A program made the translations under genes and the position numbers. This document shows positions 22,542 through 27,500 of a stretch of DNA of 27,500 nucleotides, one piece after another (within the stretch, counting starts at the first letter, position 1; every line of letters starts with the position of its first letter). The stretch is from Chrysomallon squamiferum (taxonomy: Eukaryota > Mollusca > Gastropoda > Neomphalida > Peltospiridae). The stretch lies in the NCBI GenBank assembly GCA_012295275.1, contig CM022668.1:6627529-6655028 (forward strand), read 5' to 3'. Under the pieces are notes generated by a model that had not been told where the DNA came from, made no database searches, and saw only the letters and a program-made list of their open reading frames with translations.

Positions 22542-22693
22542 GATTAAGCATCTATCAAGATCTTGTTCAAAATATATTTATTCAGAAACAGATGAAGGAA
22601 GAAGACAAGATTTAACATTTTTCAAAAAGGATAAATTTATTTTTAAGAAAGGAAGTTAGAAAATCTTGAACGAAGAATACTAGTTTAAAAAAG
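22531..22693 (+). other. Candidate non-coding first exon (5' UTR)
   Basis: It runs from the predicted start site to AAAAAAG|GTATGT, with a strong donor at 22693/22694. It has no long open frame. Joined to the main exon at 24636, it places ATG 24640 five bases after the junction, so it would be purely leader sequence apart from its short upstream ORF. The start is uncertain by about 10 bp. Confidence 0.4.
22592..22615 (+). promoter_or_regulatory. Short upstream ORF in the predicted leader
   Basis: ATG at 22592 opens a seven-codon frame (MKEEDKI) closed by TAA at 22613-22615. If the leader exon is real, this uORF could lower or condition translation of the main frame, which starts 73 nt after its stop codon in the spliced message (78 in the first exon, minus none, plus four from the second, counted from 22616 to 22693 and 24636 to 24639, about 82 nt in all). 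Confidence 0.35.
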
Positions 22694-24635
<1,942 letters not shown>

Positions 24636-24639
24636 GCTA

Positions 24640-25854
24640 ATGGAGAGACCAGGTTTGGAATCAGGGAGAGGCAAACGTCCTTCAACTTGGTTGCGTGACG
24701 TCAAGAAACAACATCACGCAGAGTATCTCAGACGTCTGGCTGAACTGCGAGACGACCTCATTGGTCAGGAGAAATCAAACCTAGCGCATGCGCTGGAGAG
24801 ACTGCGCCTGTCCTCGATAACTAATTCCGACAGCGTGTACCGACTGCGGCTGCGCGATGGAAGATCGTTTCCGCAACCGAGACGTCAGATGCTGACGACG
24901 TCAGAGAGATTCAGACTGATGCGACCAGTGAAGCCTCCACCAACGTTGTTTCCTCTGCAAGGAAAACAAATCCTTGAGCCGAAAGACAACCGTGCCAACC
25001 GTACTGAAGAGAAGATGACGATTCCAGAAGCTGCTGTGATAAACAACACCGTCCAGACGAATTTACAGCGCCTCACTCAGCCAGTTCCCAGCATACCTAG
25101 TCTCGAAAGAAAAACAGCGAAAAGGACTGATCTGTTGTTAAACAACAAAACCACGAACAAACGAAAATCCAGGACTGTTCAGCAAACGTACTTCAACGCT
25201 CTGTCGCAGAACTTCTCCTCCTCCTCTAAAACCAGTGACGTCACTAATCTACGTCCTGAAGCGTTCAGGCTGGACTCGCTGACTTCAGGCGATCGTCTGG
25301 AGGAAGACAAGCTGAGAAAGTTTTACTGTGTTTACTACATTCCCCCGACAATCAGCTCTCAGAGAAGCATGAACAAGACTTTTCCGAGGACGTTCAAAAA
25401 GCAGCCGACATCCTGCAGGCGTCTGGGCACCGACCGTTCCTTAACGACCCTGGAGCTCACCAAAACCAGAATCGACTGCCCGAGGGAGCGGTCCAGACTC
25501 CCCGTGGTACCGGCGATACAGAGAAACCCGACATCGGTTATTTCTTTTAGCTTCAACGATCAGCCTGTTAACGAAATAGAAAACGTTTCTGAGCGGGAAG
25601 AAACGACGAGCGGAGGACGGTTATCAAAGAAACACATCCGGGTCGACATGCCGACGATTATCTGCAACTGTCCAACTCCAGACTGCAGGGAGAGAGAAGA
25701 CGATGCTGTGGACGCCGTGAGTCTCAGCAAAATGTACAAACAGAGCGAAATTCGACAACGAGAACTGAGAAACCTGTTCGAGGATGTCAGGGAACTGAAC
25801 ATGAGAACGGACACTTTGACTCAGTTAGAGCAGATTTATGTGGAAAACGACTAA
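24640..25854 (+). CDS. Unrecognised 404-residue basic, mostly disordered protein
   Basis: ATG 24640 is the first ATG after the acceptor (TTTCAG|GCTAATGG); its context is C at -3 and G at +4. The frame stays open to TAA at 25852-25854 in clearly coding, GC-richer, CpG-containing sequence unlike the flanks. The protein is rich in Arg, Ser and Thr. Residues about 17-56 form a charged helix (WLRDVKKQHHAEYLRRL onwards). The middle is Pro/Ser/Thr-rich and probably disordered, with basic patches at 159-178 and a KFYCVYYIPPT segment at 227-237. A cysteine cluster CNCPTPDC is at 342-349. Residues about 358-400 are helical or coiled-coil-like, ending QIYVEND. There is no signal peptide, membrane segment, catalytic motif or known domain that I can see. 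A scaffold, cytoskeletal or nuclear role is possible but unsupported. The minus-strand frames inside it are shadows. Confidence 0.85.
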   Translation: MERPGLESGRGKRPSTWLRDVKKQHHAEYLRRLAELRDDLIGQEKSNLAHALERLRLSSITNSDSVYRLRLRDGRSFPQPRRQMLTTSERFRLMRPVKPPPTLFPLQGKQILEPKDNRANRTEEKMTIPEAAVINNTVQTNLQRLTQPVPSIPSLERKTAKRTDLLLNNKTTNKRKSRTVQQTYFNALSQNFSSSSKTSDVTNLRPEAFRLDSLTSGDRLEEDKLRKFYCVYYIPPTISSQRSMNKTFPRTFKKQPTSCRRLGTDRSLTTLELTKTRIDCPRERSRLPVVPAIQRNPTSVISFSFNDQPVNEIENVSEREETTSGGRLSKKHIRVDMPTIICNCPTPDCREREDDAVDAVSLSKMYKQSEIRQRELRNLFEDVRELNMRTDTLTQLEQIYVEND

Positions 25855-25982
25855 CTCTAAAACTCGTATGTATTTCAGTAACATGTTAATAACAGTATTA
25901 TTAATGTGATATTCATTATTTCACTATTGGATGTTGACACTTTAGCTTAGAAGTTGTTAAAATGAAGTCCAGATGTCTGTCA

Positions 25983-25993
25983 ATTAAATTAAA
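25983..25993 (+). terminator. Possible proximal polyadenylation signals (ATTAAA x2)
   Basis: ATTAAA at 25983-25988 and 25988-25993, about 130 bases after the stop codon. The following sequence is only mildly GT-rich, so use is uncertain. Confidence 0.3.
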
Positions 25994-26029
25994 TATGAAC
26001 GTTCACTTATGGATATGTTTAAATCGCGC

Positions 26030-26250
26030 GCACACGCACATAAACACACCTCCACAGACACATATATTCATATAATACATACATACATACATACATACAT
26101 ACACACACACCTTTATGCACATTTATATACACATACGGACATACAATATGCTCATTTACAGTCACGTACATTAACACAACTGTATTAGAAACGCACACAC
26201 AAAGACACACACACACACAGACACACACACACACAGATACACAAACACGT
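26030..26250. repeat. CA/CATA compound microsatellite in the probable 3' UTR
   Basis: CA units (26030-26048), CATA units (26077-26103), CA units (26101-26110) and two longer CA runs (26192-26218, 26218-26235). It lies after the stop codon of the gene and before the distal AATAAA. Confidence 0.9.
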
Positions 26251-26574
26251 TCACACAGTTGCTGATTCGATGTTCTGTTTTGTTACGGAAAGATAATCCA
26301 TGTTTTACGATTAACTGATGGGAAATAACTGACTAGTAATTAGTACTTCCAAAGTTATCTTCTCTTCAGTGATAGGAAAAAACTATTTTCTCCATCGCAG
26401 CATTGTCACTAGAAGAATGTTTTATTAAACACTATGGCACGTGCTCCTTTATCTGTAAGTGAAGTTTGAAATATTCTTTGTTCACGTTTTTTTCCTCTGT
26501 TTTTTCGTTCTACAATTTACAAGTGTCACAAATGTTAACTAATAATTGTTAAAATTACCGTTTTTGAGATGTTG

Positions 26575-26580
26575 AATAAA
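26575..26580 (+). terminator. Probable distal polyadenylation signal AATAAA
   Basis: A canonical AATAAA, followed by ATGTTAGAGTTGTTT (GT-rich) within 30 bases. It would give a 3' UTR of about 740 bases. It is the best-formed signal downstream of the 404-codon frame. Confidence 0.45.
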
Positions 26581-26619
26581 TATTTATTATGTTAGAGTTG
26601 TTTCAGAAGGCGATGCAAT

Positions 26620-26626
26620 ATAGTAT

Positions 26627-26657
<31 letters not shown>

Positions 26658-26684
26658 TTTGTTTGTTTGTTTGTTTGTTCCTTT
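26620..26684. repeat. (TTTA)n then (GTTT)n microsatellite
   Basis: About nine TTTA units (26625-26660) followed by five GTTT units (26660-26679). Confidence 0.95.

Positions 26685-27500
<816 letters not shown>

Noticed and set aside
24885-25814. Three minus-strand open frames inside the 404-codon exon
   Set aside because: They are shadows of the plus-strand coding sequence; plus-strand splicing signals and codon make-up favour the sense frame.

Overview
This is an AT-rich eukaryotic window, unusually dense in microsatellites: GA/CT, AAT/ATT, CA/TG, TATG/CATA, CTGT and AAAAT arrays, several over 100 bp and perfect or nearly so. The one clear gene has a spliced structure, with an AG acceptor behind a pyrimidine tract. 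Together with the TA-flanked DNA transposon relic and the polyadenylation signals this indicates an animal nuclear genome. The repeat style would suit a mollusc or another lophotrochozoan, but that is an impression; nothing here fixes the species.

Layout. 1-8.5 kb: triplet arrays, a 46-bp minisatellite of four copies, a long decayed triplet tract (2085-2720), a CpG-richer unique patch (3085-3390), and a cluster of GA arrays (3.8-5.9 kb) set inside a dispersed repeat that recurs in both orientations. A small cluster of regulatory-looking sites (inverted CCAAT, DR1, full CRE) lies at 7913-7947. 8.5-13 kb: more triplet and pentamer arrays, a 51-codon ORF with three N-glycosylation sequons (9825-9980, uncertain), and an approximately 0.8-kb decayed satellite of mostly 30-bp period built on an ATATCGATG core (12051-12870). 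13.7 kb: a small, coding-like open stretch ending at a good splice donor (13719-13819). 14-22.4 kb: mostly microsatellites and unique AT-rich sequence, with a weak tRNA-derived SINE candidate (about 20325-20420) and a 434-bp pogo-like MITE with inverted repeats and TA flanks (20854-21287).

22.4-26.6 kb is the genic part. A CCAAT/TATA-type promoter (22457-22510) precedes a likely non-coding first exon (about 22531-22693) that holds an 8-codon upstream ORF and ends at AAG|GTATGT. A 1.94-kb intron carrying three long CT arrays follows. The main exon starts at 24636 and encodes a 404-residue basic, arginine-rich, mostly disordered protein with helical ends (24640-25854). Polyadenylation signals follow at 25983 and 26575. 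The open stretch at 13719-13819 ends in splice phase 2, and the main exon can be entered in phase 2, so it may be an alternative distal coding first exon that adds about 31-35 residues. I do not recognise the protein.

I see no immune, toxin, viral or catalytic system. The most interesting items are the unrecognised gene with its possible alternative first exons, the 30-bp satellite, the GA-bearing dispersed repeat family, and an apparent inversion of a short segment between two copies of another repeat. Almost all other long open frames are translations of simple repeats.
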